Source of the DNA: Mycolicibacterium chlorophenolicum
GTDB lineage: Bacteria; Actinomycetota; Actinomycetes; Mycobacteriales; Mycobacteriaceae
DNA: 64,000 nucleotides
NCBI RefSeq assembly: GCF_001044235.1
Contig: NZ_JYNL01000020.1
Span: 634,570-698,569, forward strand
Reading direction: 5' to 3'
Made by a program: the position numbers and the translations under genes
Part shown: piece by piece, positions 44,369 to 53,951 of the stretch
Layout of the letters: every line of letters begins with the position of its first letter
Numbering within the stretch: position 1 is the stretch's first letter
Notes under the pieces: generated by a model
What the model was told of the DNA's origin: nothing
What the model saw: the letters and a program-made list of their open reading frames with translations, nothing else
Databases searched by the model: none

Positions 44369-45981
44369 GCTTCTCGAGCCCCTTCCCCGAAGTCGACATC
44401 CCCACCGCCAGCGTCTACGACTACCTGTTCTCCGGCTTCTCCGGTGCCAAGGACGCCGACCTGGACCGGGTAGCGCTGGTCGACTCCGCCACCGGCCGGC
44501 AGACCACCTACCGCGAGATGATCGCGCGCATCAACACCTTCGCCGGTGCGCTGGCGGCCCGCGGGCTCGGTGTCGGCGACGTGGTCGGGTTGCTCGCCCC
44601 CAACAGCTCCGCGTTCGCGGTGGCCTTTCACGGCATCCTGCGCGCCGGCGCGACCGCGACGACGATCAACGCGTTGTTCACCGCCAAGGACATCGCCAAG
44701 CAGCTGACCGATTCGCGCGCGGTCATGCTGATCACCGTCGCCGCCCTGGCGCCCCAGGCCGCCGAAGCCGCGAAGCTGGTCGGGCTGCCCGACGACAACC
44801 TCGTCGTGCTCGACGGCCCGGGCCGCGCCGCCGACGGGCACCCCAACGCGGCGGAGCTTCTCGAGGCGAAAGCGCCTGCGCCGGAGGTGACGTTCGCGCC
44901 GTCGTCGCATCTGGCCGCGCTGCCCTACAGCTCCGGGACGACCGGCAACCCCAAGGGCGTGATGCTCACGCACCGCAACCTGGTCGCCAACGTCGCGCAG
45001 ATCCGGCCGCTGCACGGCATGGTGCCCGACGACGTGGTGCTGGCCGTGCTGCCCTTCTTCCACATCTACGGGATGACGGTGCTGCTCAACGCCGCGCTGC
45101 ACGCCCGGGCGCGGCTGGTGATCATGCCGAGCTTCGACCTCGGCCAGTTCCTCGGCAACATCGCCGAGCACCGCTGCACGATCGCGTTCATCGCGCCGCC
45201 GGTCGCCGTCGCGCTCGCCAAGCATCCCCTCGTCGACGAGCACGACCTGTCCTCGCTCAAGGTCGTGATGTCGGGTGCCGCCCCCCTCGACGCGGATCTG
45301 GGCCGTGCGGTCGCCGAACGGCTCGACTGCCGGGTGGTGCAGGGGTACGGCATGAGTGAGCTGAGCCCGGTCAGCCACATCACCCCGTTCGACGCCGGTA
45401 AGCACGACATGAAGATCGACGCGCCGCTGAGCTCGGTCGGCTGGACGGTGTCCAACGCCGTGTCCAAGATCGTCGACCCGGACACCGGCGAGGACATCAC
45501 GCCGCCGGAGGAGGGGCTGAGCAGGACCGGCGAGCTGTGGTTCAAGGGACCCAACGTGATGGCCGGCTACCTGAACAACGACGAGGCCACCCGGTCCACC
45601 ATCGACGACGACGGCTGGTTGCACACCGGCGATCTCGCGCAGGTCGATGCGCACGGCTGTGTGTACATCGTCGATCGGCTCAAGGAGCTGATCAAGTACA
45701 AGGGCTACCAGGTGCCGCCCGCCGAGCTCGAGGCCGTGCTCCTCAGCCACCCCGGAATCGCCGACGCCGCGGTGATCGGTGTTCCCAACGAGGAGGGCGA
45801 GGAGGTGCCCAAGGCCTACGTGGTCAAGCAGTCCGGCGCCGAGCTCACCGAGGCCGAGGTCATCGAGTTCGTCGCCGGCCAGGTGGCGCCCTACAAGAAG
45901 GTGCGCCAGGTCCAATTCATCGACGCCGTACCGAAATCCGCGTCGGGCAAGATCCTGCGCAAGGACCTCAAGAACGCCTGA
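44365..45981 (+). CDS. 4-coumarate/fatty-acyl-CoA ligase-family enzyme
   Basis: 538 residues. Acyl-activating enzyme: ATP motif YSSGTTGNPKGVML (about residue 190), YGMSELSP, hinge KELIKYKGYQVPPAE, and the catalytic lysine in PKSASGKILRKDL at the C-terminus. It resembles plant-type 4-coumarate:CoA ligases and mycobacterial FadD proteins; the acid used is unknown. Coupled to the YjbR gene and convergent with the MetE-like gene. Confidence 0.9.
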   Translation: MSFSSPFPEVDIPTASVYDYLFSGFSGAKDADLDRVALVDSATGRQTTYREMIARINTFAGALAARGLGVGDVVGLLAPNSSAFAVAFHGILRAGATATTINALFTAKDIAKQLTDSRAVMLITVAALAPQAAEAAKLVGLPDDNLVVLDGPGRAADGHPNAAELLEAKAPAPEVTFAPSSHLAALPYSSGTTGNPKGVMLTHRNLVANVAQIRPLHGMVPDDVVLAVLPFFHIYGMTVLLNAALHARARLVIMPSFDLGQFLGNIAEHRCTIAFIAPPVAVALAKHPLVDEHDLSSLKVVMSGAAPLDADLGRAVAERLDCRVVQGYGMSELSPVSHITPFDAGKHDMKIDAPLSSVGWTVSNAVSKIVDPDTGEDITPPEEGLSRTGELWFKGPNVMAGYLNNDEATRSTIDDDGWLHTGDLAQVDAHGCVYIVDRLKELIKYKGYQVPPAELEAVLLSHPGIADAAVIGVPNEEGEEVPKAYVVKQSGAELTEAEVIEFVAGQVAPYKKVRQVQFIDAVPKSASGKILRKDLKNA

Positions 45982-45985
45982 CCGG

Positions 45986-46999
45986 TCACCCGATCGCGTC
46001 GGGATCCTGGGCGAATGCGTCGGCGACCTTCTGCGCCACTTCGACGGCCCGGCGCGCCCAGGCCGGGGTGGCGCCGGCCAGCCCGCAGGTCGGGGTCACC
46101 CCGACGCGGTCACGCAGCACCGCCCGGGAGAACCCCAGGCGGTCGGTCACCGCGGCCACCGTCGTCGCGACCTCCTCGACCGACGGCCTTGCCACCGGCG
46201 TGGCGGCCGGGACGGCACCGAGCAGAACGGTCCGCCCGGATTCCAGGAACTCGCCGACCCCGTCGAGGTCGGCCGCGGTGAGCGTCTGAGCGTCGACCGA
46301 CACCGCACCGATCGTGCTGCGCTGCAACAGTTTCCACGGCAGGCCGGCGGCGCAGCTGTGCAGGGCCACCTCACCGCCCACCGCGGCCACGCAGTCGTCG
46401 AGCAGCCCGATGACCACCGACTCGTCGACCGGGTGGACCGGGCTCAGACTCGTCACTCCCGACAACCGTCCCGCCAGCGCTGCCGGCAGGGACGGCTCGT
46501 CGAACTGGACGACCACCGGTGTCTGCAGGCGCCGCTGCAGCTGCGCACGGTGCGCGGCCACCCCCTCGGCCAGGGACACGGTCAGGTCCCGGACGGCGCC
46601 GGCGTCGGTGATCGCGCGGTGCCCGCCGCCGAGTTCGAGATGCGCCGCCAGCGTGATCGGCCCGGGCGCCTGCACCTTGACCACGCGTTCGCCGCCGCGC
46701 AGACCGGCCTTCTCCCAGGCCTCCTCCAGCGCGTCGATGTCCTCGTCGAGCAGGCTGGCCGCCCGTCGGGTGACCCCGCTGCGCCCCGCCGCGATGCGGT
46801 AGCCGCGCGGGATCGTGTCGATCGCGATGTCGACCAGCAGCGCGCCCGCACGCCCGATCAGGTCCGCGCCTACGCCGCGGCCGGGAAGCTCGACGAGATG
46901 GGGCAGCCGGTGCAACTCCCCCACCACCACCTCGGCCGCGTCATGGGCCGAGGTCCCCGGCCATGATCCGACCCCGGTGGCGGTCGCGAATGCAGTCAC
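45986..46999 (-). CDS. MetE-C-terminal-like (UROD/MetE fold) protein
   Basis: 337 residues. It is a single-barrel protein like the C-terminal half of cobalamin-independent methionine synthase: TGVGSWPG, KVQAPGPITLA, VVQFDEPSLPA, EVALHSCAAG with the expected His and Cys, and VTPTCGLAGATP. Too short to be full MetE; homologue of Rv3015c. A methyl-transfer role is plausible but unshown. TATCGT seven bases before the GTG start. Confidence 0.82.
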   Translation of the reverse strand: MTAFATATGVGSWPGTSAHDAAEVVVGELHRLPHLVELPGRGVGADLIGRAGALLVDIAIDTIPRGYRIAAGRSGVTRRAASLLDEDIDALEEAWEKAGLRGGERVVKVQAPGPITLAAHLELGGGHRAITDAGAVRDLTVSLAEGVAAHRAQLQRRLQTPVVVQFDEPSLPAALAGRLSGVTSLSPVHPVDESVVIGLLDDCVAAVGGEVALHSCAAGLPWKLLQRSTIGAVSVDAQTLTAADLDGVGEFLESGRTVLLGAVPAATPVARPSVEEVATTVAAVTDRLGFSRAVLRDRVGVTPTCGLAGATPAWARRAVEVAQKVADAFAQDPDAIG

Positions 47000-47034
47000 T
47001 CGCCCGACGATAGGCGACGCACTACCCTCGAAGC

Positions 47035-47688
47035 ATGACGGGCCGCGTGCTCCTGTGCGCCGTGGCGATCCTGATGTCGGGGTGTGCGCAGACCGTGGCC
47101 GGGACCGCGACCCGGCCGGTGCCCGGCCTCGACGAGGATTCCCGCTCGCCCGTCGACGTCGACGCCGTCCTGCTCGACCGTTCCCAGATGCAGGCGATCA
47201 CCGGTTCCGGCCCGGATCTCACCGCCATTCCCGGCACGGAAAGCAAAGTGCCGGTGGACATTCCGATGAACACCGGGTTCCTGCCCGAGCAGGTGGTGCG
47301 TGACGTGCCCGCACAGTGCGAGTGGCTGTTCGCCGAGACCCAGGTGTTCGGCTCGGCGGTCGAGGAGTTCCACAAGACCATCCACCAGAATCCGGCGCGC
47401 GGGGCGCTGATCTCCCAGGCTGCCGCGGGCTACGTCGACCCCGCCACGGCGGTGGGCGCCCTGACCGGCCTGACCCGCCGCATCGACGAGTGCGGCGACA
47501 CGGATCAGGGGCCCGTGCTGGTCGGCGAGGTGAGCGCGAAGACCGATGCGGTGTCCATCCGCCCCGGCGCGTGCGGACGCGACTACCGGGTGAAGTCCGC
47601 GGTCATGATCGAGGTGACGTTCTGCTCGTTCCCCGAGTCGGTGCCCGACCTGGTGATGACCAACATCGCCGACAACGTGCCGGGCTAG
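47035..47688 (+). CDS. lpqA: LpqA-like lipoprotein with PknH-type sensor domain
   Basis: 217 residues. Lipobox MSGC at residue 17 after a short signal. The rest resembles the extracellular sensor domain of PknH and lipoproteins such as LppH and LpqQ, with Cys pairs (QCEWLF, DECGD, GACGRD, TFCSFP) forming disulfides. Ligand unknown. TACCCT six bases before the ATG; divergent from the MetE-like gene with 35 bases between starts. Confidence 0.85.
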   Translation: MTGRVLLCAVAILMSGCAQTVAGTATRPVPGLDEDSRSPVDVDAVLLDRSQMQAITGSGPDLTAIPGTESKVPVDIPMNTGFLPEQVVRDVPAQCEWLFAETQVFGSAVEEFHKTIHQNPARGALISQAAAGYVDPATAVGALTGLTRRIDECGDTDQGPVLVGEVSAKTDAVSIRPGACGRDYRVKSAVMIEVTFCSFPESVPDLVMTNIADNVPG

Positions 47689-47704
47689 GTTCGTCGGCCG
47701 GCGG

Positions 47705-49285
47705 TCATGCCTCGAGGCGGGACTCCTCGAGGTCGATGTCGTACAGGATGCGGTTGAAGGCCTCGTTCGACAGCGATCCTTCGCGCCGCATCGTCATCAG
47801 CGCATTCCGCTGAGCCTGCAGCACCGCTCGCACCATGTCCTGGTATGCCCGCGACCGCTCCTCGTAGTCGCCGACCTCGTCACCGGCCACCCGGGCCTCG
47901 AACCGCTGTGCCCGGTACTCGTAGAGACCACGCATGCGCTCCGCGGTGTCGGTGCGCGTCCACTGTTCGTCGGCGAGCTCGTCGATCCGGTCCAGGGCCG
48001 CCCGCGCCGCGGTCAGCCGCGCCCGGTCTTCTTCGGCGTCCTCCGGGTCCGAGCTGCGGTCCAATCGGTTGATCAGCGCCGGCAGGGTCAGCCCCTGCAC
48101 CACGAGTGTGAAGAAGATGACCACGAAGGTGAGGAAGAGAATCAACTCGCGGTGCGGAAACGGCGCACCGTCGGCGGTCTGCAGCGGCAGTGCCAACGCC
48201 ACGGCGAGCGAGACCGCGCCCCGCATCCCGCTCCACCCCATGACGAGCCGCCACGACGCCGGGGCGCGTCGGCGACGCTGCCGGGGCCTGCGGTCGAGCA
48301 GCCTGATCAGATAGGGCACCGAGAAGAACCAGGCGATGCGGACGGCGACCAGGGTCCCGGTCACCGCGGCCGCGTAGGCCACCAGGGCGGTGAAGCGGTA
48401 CTCGTGCAGGCCCGACACGATGGTGTGCAGTTGCAGGCCGATCAGCGCGAAAAGCGTTGCGTTGATCAGGAAGTCGATGATGTCCCAGACGAAGTAGCCC
48501 TGCAGCCGGGGGCGGGCGTCGAGGACATCGGGGCTGCGGATCGCCATGACGATCCCGGCGGTGACGACCGCCAGGACGGCCGAGGCGCCCGCCGCCTCGG
48601 CGGGCAGGAACGCGGCGTAGCCGGTGAGCAACGAGATCGTGACGCTGATCTGGGCGTCGTAGATGCGGGCGCGGACCCATCCCGACAACCAGCCCACCAC
48701 CAGGCCGATCGCGATGCCGCCGAGCGCTCCGAACACGAAGCTCAACCCGGCGTCGGCCAGCGAGAAACTGCCCGCGACGGTGGCGGCCACCGCGACCCGG
48801 AAGGCGACCAGCGCGGTCGCATCGTTGAACAGCCCTTCGCCCTCGATGCTGCTGATGAGTCTGCGCGGGGCGCCCAGGCGACGCATGATGGTGGCCGCGG
48901 CCACCGGATCGGTGGGCGACACGATCGCGCCGAGCACGAAGGCCGCTTCCCAGGGCATTTCGGGAACGACGGCGTGCGCGGCGCACGCCACCCCCACCAT
49001 CGTGACGACGACCAGGGCGACCGCACTGAGGGTGAGGCTGCGCAGGCCGGTGCGGAAGTCGCCGAAGTTCGCGTAGATCGCCGACTTGTACAGCAGCGGG
49101 GGCAGGAAGAGCGCCAGAACGAGGTCGGGTTCGAGGCGGATCTCCGGCAAGCCGGGGATGAAACCCGCCAGCGCCCCACCGATCACCAGCGGAATCGGAT
49201 AGGGCACCGACAGGCGGCATGCCAGTGCCCCCAGCGCGGCCACGGCCATCAGCAATGCGGTGATCAGCACCTCGGCATGGTTCAC
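47705..49285 (-). CDS. CPA1-family Na+/H+ antiporter
   Basis: 526 residues. About twelve hydrophobic segments, then a C-terminal cytoplasmic region of about 110 charged residues. The ion-binding region SPTDPVAAATIMRRLG and EGEGLFNDATALVAFR are typical of CPA1 antiporters. It probably exchanges Na+ or K+ for H+ in pH and salt control. No regulatory site is obvious. Confidence 0.92.
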   Translation of the reverse strand: MNHAEVLITALLMAVAALGALACRLSVPYPIPLVIGGALAGFIPGLPEIRLEPDLVLALFLPPLLYKSAIYANFGDFRTGLRSLTLSAVALVVVTMVGVACAAHAVVPEMPWEAAFVLGAIVSPTDPVAAATIMRRLGAPRRLISSIEGEGLFNDATALVAFRVAVAATVAGSFSLADAGLSFVFGALGGIAIGLVVGWLSGWVRARIYDAQISVTISLLTGYAAFLPAEAAGASAVLAVVTAGIVMAIRSPDVLDARPRLQGYFVWDIIDFLINATLFALIGLQLHTIVSGLHEYRFTALVAYAAAVTGTLVAVRIAWFFSVPYLIRLLDRRPRQRRRRAPASWRLVMGWSGMRGAVSLAVALALPLQTADGAPFPHRELILFLTFVVIFFTLVVQGLTLPALINRLDRSSDPEDAEEDRARLTAARAALDRIDELADEQWTRTDTAERMRGLYEYRAQRFEARVAGDEVGDYEERSRAYQDMVRAVLQAQRNALMTMRREGSLSNEAFNRILYDIDLEESRLEA

Positions 49286-49356
49286 CTCGACACCCTCGTG
49301 CCGATGTGGTCAGCTGTCAATGCGATTCGACCGGTGGCGCGACCGTGCGACAGCGG

Positions 49357-49959
49357 TCACGGCAGTGTCGGTGGCGGCTCGGGCAGCGGATGCGCACCCT
49401 CGGGGCGCAACCCATCGAAGATGATGGCGAGGTAGCGCCGCCACAGCATCGGCGGTGGATCGGCGAGATTGTCCGTGACGTGCACGGGCGCGCACATCAG
49501 CAGGAAGACGTCCGTCTCGGTGATGTCGGGCCGGAGCACGCCGGCGTCGCGGGCCCGGTCGACGAGTACCCCGAGGGCACAGTGCAGATCATCTCGCGCC
49601 CGCCCCACTGCGGGATCACCGTCACTGGCCGTCTGCAGGAACGTCAGATCGTGTTGCCGTCGTTGGTCGGCGGCGATCACGAGGAAATCCCTCAGTGCCG
49701 CACCCGGATCCGGCGCACCGGCGAGACCCTTCGCGGCATCGGTCAACGCGGTGATGTGCTCGCACACGATGGAGGCGATGAGGTCTTCCTTCGTGGCGAA
49801 ATGACGAAACACCGTTCCTTTCGCCACCCCGGCTCGCGCGGCGATGTCAGCAACGGAGGCGGCGAGCCCGCGCTCGGCGAAGACCGTCTCTGCGGCGTCG
49901 AGAAGTTGCCGACGGTTGCGAGCCGCGTCCGCGCGAAGGGGGCGAGGACTCGACGGCAT
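49357..49959 (-). CDS. TetR-family regulator
   Basis: 200 residues. The N-terminal helix-turn-helix lies at about residues 14-55 (VADIAARAGVAKGTVFRHFATKEDL). The C-terminal ligand domain is generic. TAGTCT six bases before the ATG suggests a leaderless mRNA. Two palindromes sharing TGACC-N4-GGTCA lie between it and the divergent SDR gene and are the expected operators. Confidence 0.92.
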   Translation of the reverse strand: MPSSPRPLRADAARNRRQLLDAAETVFAERGLAASVADIAARAGVAKGTVFRHFATKEDLIASIVCEHITALTDAAKGLAGAPDPGAALRDFLVIAADQRRQHDLTFLQTASDGDPAVGRARDDLHCALGVLVDRARDAGVLRPDITETDVFLLMCAPVHVTDNLADPPPMLWRRYLAIIFDGLRPEGAHPLPEPPPTLP

Positions 49960-49977
49960 GCGACGAGACTACCAACT

Positions 49978-49991
49978 TGACCGACCGGTCA
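49978..49991. promoter_or_regulatory. TetR operator O1
   Basis: TGACC, four bases (GACC), GGTCA: a perfect 5-base inverted repeat seven bases upstream of the regulator's -10 hexamer, well placed for autorepression. Confidence 0.65.
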
Positions 49992-50010
49992 CCTTGTGTC
50001 AGCGTGGGAT

Positions 50011-50034
50011 GAACATGACCGAGTGGTCATGTTC
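50011..50034. promoter_or_regulatory. TetR operator O2
   Basis: GAACATGACC, four bases (GAGT), GGTCATGTTC: a perfect 10-base inverted repeat. It repeats the TGACC-N4-GGTCA core of O1, with centres 38 bases apart, and lies 22 bases before the SDR start, in its promoter or leader. Confidence 0.8.
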
Positions 50035-50055
50035 GTACACCCCTATGGAGGACAG

Positions 50056-50772
50056 ATGAACGTGCACGGTGCCACCGCTCTGGTCACCGGGGCGAACCGC
50101 GGAATCGGACGCTCCTTCGCGATCGAGCTGCTCGCCCGCGGAGCGACGGTCTACGCGACCGCGCGCACACCTGAGCTGATCGACATCCCCGGCGCGGAGG
50201 TCATGCGCCTGGACATCACCGACCAGGCATCCGTGGCGGCAGCAGCGGCACGCGCATCGGACGTCGACCTGCTGATCAACAACGCCGCCGACACCGCGGG
50301 CGGCAGTCTGGTCGACGGTGATCCCGACGCGATCCGGTCGACCATGGAGTCGAATTACTTCGGCACTCTGGCGATGATCCGGGCGTTCGCGCCGGTGTTG
50401 GCGCGCAACGGCGGCGGTGCCATCCTCAACGTGCTGTCGGCGGCCGCGTGGTCGACCGTGCCGGGCAACACCGCGTATGCAGCCGCGAAGTCCGCGCAGT
50501 GGGGCTTGACCAACGGCGTCCGCGTCGAACTGGCCGAGCAGGGCACGCTCGTGACCGCTCTGGTGCCGGGACTCGTGGGCACGCCGACGCTCTACGACTT
50601 CGCGCGCCGCCAGGGCATCGAATTCCCCGACGGCCGGGTGATCGACCCGGCCGATCTCGTGCGGCTCGCACTCGACGGGCTGGAGGCGGGCGAGATCGAG
50701 GTGCTCGACCCGATCGGCGCGGAGGCGAAGTCGGCGCTGTCAGGGCCACCCCGCGCCTTCGCACTCGGCTGA
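50056..50772 (+). CDS. short-chain dehydrogenase/reductase
   Basis: 238 residues, ATG at 50056 with GGAGG four bases upstream. Classical SDR: TGANRGIGRSFAI (NADP loop, residue 10 on), NNAAD, serine in LSAAAWSTV and YAAAKSA with the catalytic Tyr and Lys. Substrate unknown. It is divergent from the TetR gene and is the most likely repressed target. Confidence 0.92.
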   Translation: MNVHGATALVTGANRGIGRSFAIELLARGATVYATARTPELIDIPGAEVMRLDITDQASVAAAAARASDVDLLINNAADTAGGSLVDGDPDAIRSTMESNYFGTLAMIRAFAPVLARNGGGAILNVLSAAAWSTVPGNTAYAAAKSAQWGLTNGVRVELAEQGTLVTALVPGLVGTPTLYDFARRQGIEFPDGRVIDPADLVRLALDGLEAGEIEVLDPIGAEAKSALSGPPRAFALG

Positions 50773-50785
50773 TGAGCGCGTGGCG

Positions 50786-51859
50786 TCAGTGCGCCCCGGT
50801 GATGGTGGCGCTCCCGAGCACCTCGTCACCGTCGGGATCGGGACGGTAGAGCACCAGCGTCTGCCCGGGCGCGACGCCGCGCAGCGGGACGCGCAGGTCG
50901 ACGGCGACCGACCCGTCACGGACCGTGGCGACGGCGTCGGCGGTGCCGCCGTGGGCGCGGACCTGCACGACGCATTCCACCGGACCGTCGGGCGCCGTCC
51001 CGGAGGTGAACACCGGCTTGTCACCGACCAGCGTGGTGACCTCCAGGTCGGCGAGGTCACCGACGTGGACGGTGCCGGTGTCGGCGTCGATCCCGGTCAC
51101 GTAGCGGGGCCGGCCCTCCGGGCCGGGTCCCGGGATGCCGAGTCCCTTGCGCTGGCCGATCGTGAAACCGTGCACGCCGTCGTGCTCAGCGAGCACGGTG
51201 CCGGCCGCGTCGACGACGGCCCCGGGGCGCACGCCGATGCGGGCGCCCAGGAATGCCCGGGTGTCCCCGGAGGGGATGAAGCAGATGTCGTGGCTGTCGG
51301 CCTTGGTGGCGACCGACAGTCCGCGGCGGGCGGCCTCCTCGCGGATCTGCGCCTTGGGGGTGTCCCCGATCGGGAACACCGCGTGCCGCAGCTGCTCGGC
51401 GGTCAGCACCGCCAGCACGTAGGACTGGTCCTTGTCGTGATCGACCGCGCGGCGCAGCCGACCGTCCGACAACCGCGCGTAGTGACCGGTGGCCAGCGCG
51501 TCGAAGCCGAGCGCCAGCGCCCGGGATGCCAACGCGGAGAACTTGATCCGCTCGTTGCAGCGCACGCACGGATTCGGAGTCTCCCCGCGCGCGTAGGAGG
51601 CGACGAAGTCGTCGATGACGTCCTCCTTGAAGCGGTCCGCGAAATCCCAGACGTAGAACGGGATGTCGAGCACGTCAGCGACCCGGCGGGCGTCGCCGGC
51701 GTCCTCCTTCGAGCAGCATCCCCGCGATCCGGTGCGCAGGGTGCCCGGCGCGGACGACAGCGCCAGGTGCACGCCGGTGACGTCGTGTCCGGCGTCGACC
51801 ATCCGCGCGGCGGCCACCGACGAATCGACGCCACCGCTCATCGCGACCAGCACCCGCAT
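50786..51859 (-). CDS. mnmA: tRNA 2-thiouridylase
   Basis: 357 residues from ATG 51859, just after iscS ends. It puts sulfur on U34 of tRNA-Lys, -Glu and -Gln(UUG). PP-loop [10 protein letters not shown] at the N-terminus, catalytic cysteines in NPCVRCN (about residue 100) and [10 protein letters not shown] (about 195). iscS upstream is the natural sulfur donor. The two tRNAs in this window have C34 and are not substrates. Confidence 0.96.
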   Translation of the reverse strand: MRVLVAMSGGVDSSVAAARMVDAGHDVTGVHLALSSAPGTLRTGSRGCCSKEDAGDARRVADVLDIPFYVWDFADRFKEDVIDDFVASYARGETPNPCVRCNERIKFSALASRALALGFDALATGHYARLSDGRLRRAVDHDKDQSYVLAVLTAEQLRHAVFPIGDTPKAQIREEAARRGLSVATKADSHDICFIPSGDTRAFLGARIGVRPGAVVDAAGTVLAEHDGVHGFTIGQRKGLGIPGPGPEGRPRYVTGIDADTGTVHVGDLADLEVTTLVGDKPVFTSGTAPDGPVECVVQVRAHGGTADAVATVRDGSVAVDLRVPLRGVAPGQTLVLYRPDPDGDEVLGSATITGAH

Positions 51860-51861
51860 GA

Positions 51862-53055
51862 CTACGGCCGTCCTCCCGAGCTCGCCAGCGCCGCCTGGCG
51901 CGCGCGCTCCACCGCCGCGGGCAGCACCGCCAGCGCGGCGTCGACGTCGGCTTCGGTGCTGGTGTGCCCCAACGAGAACCGCAACGATCCGCGCGCACTG
52001 GCCGGATCGGCGCCCATGGCGGTCAGCACATGCGAGGGCTGGGCCACACCGGCGGTGCACGCCGATCCGGTCGAGCACTCGATTCCCTTGGCGTCCAACA
52101 ACATCAGCAGGGAGTCACCTTCACAGCCGCGGAAGGTGAAGTGCGTGTTGCCGGGCAGCCGGCCGACTCCGGCCGCGCCGTTGAGATACACGTCGTCGAT
52201 GGTGCCCAGCACGCCGTCGATCAACCGGTCACGCAGTGCGCGCACCCGCGCCGCGGTGGCGTCCATGGTCTCGACCGCGTCGCGCGCCGCCGCGGCCATG
52301 GCCACGACGCCCGCGACATCCTGGGTGCCGGAGCGCACATCGCGCTCCTGCCCGCCGCCGTGCAACTGGGGCACGCAGGCGGTGTCGCGGCGCAGCAGCA
52401 GGGCGCCCACGCCGGCGGGTCCGCCGAACTTGTGCGCGGTGACGCTCATCGCCGACAGGCCGCTGGCGGCGAAGTCGACGGGCACCTGCCCGACGGCCTG
52501 CACCGCGTCGCTGTGCATCGGGATGTCGAAGCCGGCGGCGACCTGCGCGAGTTCCGCGATGGGCATGATGGTGCCGACCTCGTTGTTGGCCCACATCACC
52601 GAGATCAGGGCGACGTCGGCGGGATCACCGATCGCGGCCCGCAGCGCGGCCGGTGTCACCACCCCGTCGCGGTCGACCGGGATCCAGGTGACCTCGGCGC
52701 CTTCGTGCTCGACCAGCCACTCGACGGCGTCGAGCACCGCGTGATGCTCGACCGGCGTCGTGACGATGCGGCGGCGGCCGGGCTCGGCGTCACGCCTAGC
52801 CCAAAAGATCCCCTTGACGGCGAGGTTGTCGCTCTCGGTGCCTCCGGCGGTGAAGATCACCTCCGACGGCCGCGCGCCGAGCAGCTGAGCCAGCGTCTCC
52901 CGGGACTCCTCGAGCCGGCGGCGGGCCAGCCGGCCGGATCCGTGCAGCGAGGAGGCGTTCCCGACCGTCGACAACACCGCTGTCATCGCCTCGATGGCCG
53001 TCGGGCGCATCGGGGTGGTGGCAGCGTGGTCGAGGTACACCGCGGGCGCAGTCAC
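51862..53055 (-). CDS. iscS: cysteine desulfurase IscS-like
   Basis: 397 residues from the GTG at 53055; an upstream TTG at 53067 is less likely. It takes sulfur from cysteine. [12 protein letters not shown] at the start, the PLP lysine in [10 protein letters not shown] (about residue 205), and the active cysteine in [15 protein letters not shown] (about 330). Directly followed by mnmA. Homologue of Rv3025c. Confidence 0.96.
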   Translation of the reverse strand: MTAPAVYLDHAATTPMRPTAIEAMTAVLSTVGNASSLHGSGRLARRRLEESRETLAQLLGARPSEVIFTAGGTESDNLAVKGIFWARRDAEPGRRRIVTTPVEHHAVLDAVEWLVEHEGAEVTWIPVDRDGVVTPAALRAAIGDPADVALISVMWANNEVGTIMPIAELAQVAAGFDIPMHSDAVQAVGQVPVDFAASGLSAMSVTAHKFGGPAGVGALLLRRDTACVPQLHGGGQERDVRSGTQDVAGVVAMAAAARDAVETMDATAARVRALRDRLIDGVLGTIDDVYLNGAAGVGRLPGNTHFTFRGCEGDSLLMLLDAKGIECSTGSACTAGVAQPSHVLTAMGADPASARGSLRFSLGHTSTEADVDAALAVLPAAVERARQAALASSGGRP

Positions 53056-53093
53056 AACGATCCACAATAGCCGCCACCTGCGGGCAGCCCTGC

Positions 53094-53951
53094 TCAGGCG
53101 ACCAGCGCGTGACCGTCACCGCACGCCGGCGCCGCCCACGCGGCGTTGGGTGACGGGGTGCCGCGCACCGCGGCCTCGCAGCGCGCGGCCAGGTCCCGGC
53201 GATCCTCGCCGGGCAGCTGCAGCGATTCGACCCGGACGTGGACGACGGTGCGCCGCGCGGTGACGAGCCGGCGGATCGACGTGAGCAGGCTGTCGTCGCC
53301 GATGTAGGACGCCACCGTCGACCTGCTGCCGTCGCGGTGGTGGTAGCTCAGCCGCAGCGGCTGCACCGGGCGGCCGGCGTCGATCGCGGCCTGGAACATG
53401 GCCGGCCGGAAGGGTCCGTACGCCAGCCCGCACCACGTCGTGCCCTCGGGGAACGCGACCACGGTGCGCCCGGCACGCAACCGGTCGGCGACGGCGCGCA
53501 CCACCTCGGGCAGCCGGCGCAGATCGTCCCGGTCGATCGGGATGACCTTCATCATCCGGGCCAGCGTGCCCAGCCCGGGCCAACCGACCATCTCCGCCTT
53601 GGCGACGAAGGCGCCCGGCATGACGGCGCCGATGGCGAAGATGTCCACCCAGGACACGTGCCCGCTGACCACCAGGACACCGGGGAGGTTGCGGACCGGG
53701 CCGCCGGAGACGGTGATCCTGATGCCCAGGCAGCGCAGCACCACGCGGCAGTACCGCCGCTGCAGGTGCGAGCGACCCGGCAGCGGCACCGCCAGCAGCG
53801 GCAGCGTCGGCAGCAGCAGAATCGTCAGGGTGGCCCGTAGCGCGACCCGCAGCATCACCACGGGACGCCGGCCTGCGGCTGCCGCGCCCGCCGCGATGCA
53901 GCCCGGGCCGCAGGAGGCTGCCGGCAGCCAGGCGTGGGTGCGCGTGCTCAT
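53094..53951 (-). CDS. PlsC-type 1-acyl-glycerol-3-phosphate acyltransferase (OlsA-like)
   Basis: 285 residues; ATG shares one base with the stop of the upstream gene (TGATG). One hydrophobic N-terminal segment (about 38-60). Motif I is HVSWVD instead of HxxxxD with N, motif III is AFPEGTTW, and motif IV PVQPLRL. The family transfers acyl groups to lysophosphatidic acid or, in OlsA, to lyso-ornithine lipid. The paired gene makes an ornithine lipid role possible. Confidence 0.85.
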   Translation of the reverse strand: MSTRTHAWLPAASCGPGCIAAGAAAAGRRPVVMLRVALRATLTILLLPTLPLLAVPLPGRSHLQRRYCRVVLRCLGIRITVSGGPVRNLPGVLVVSGHVSWVDIFAIGAVMPGAFVAKAEMVGWPGLGTLARMMKVIPIDRDDLRRLPEVVRAVADRLRAGRTVVAFPEGTTWCGLAYGPFRPAMFQAAIDAGRPVQPLRLSYHHRDGSRSTVASYIGDDSLLTSIRRLVTARRTVVHVRVESLQLPGEDRRDLAARCEAAVRGTPSPNAAWAAPACGDGHALVA

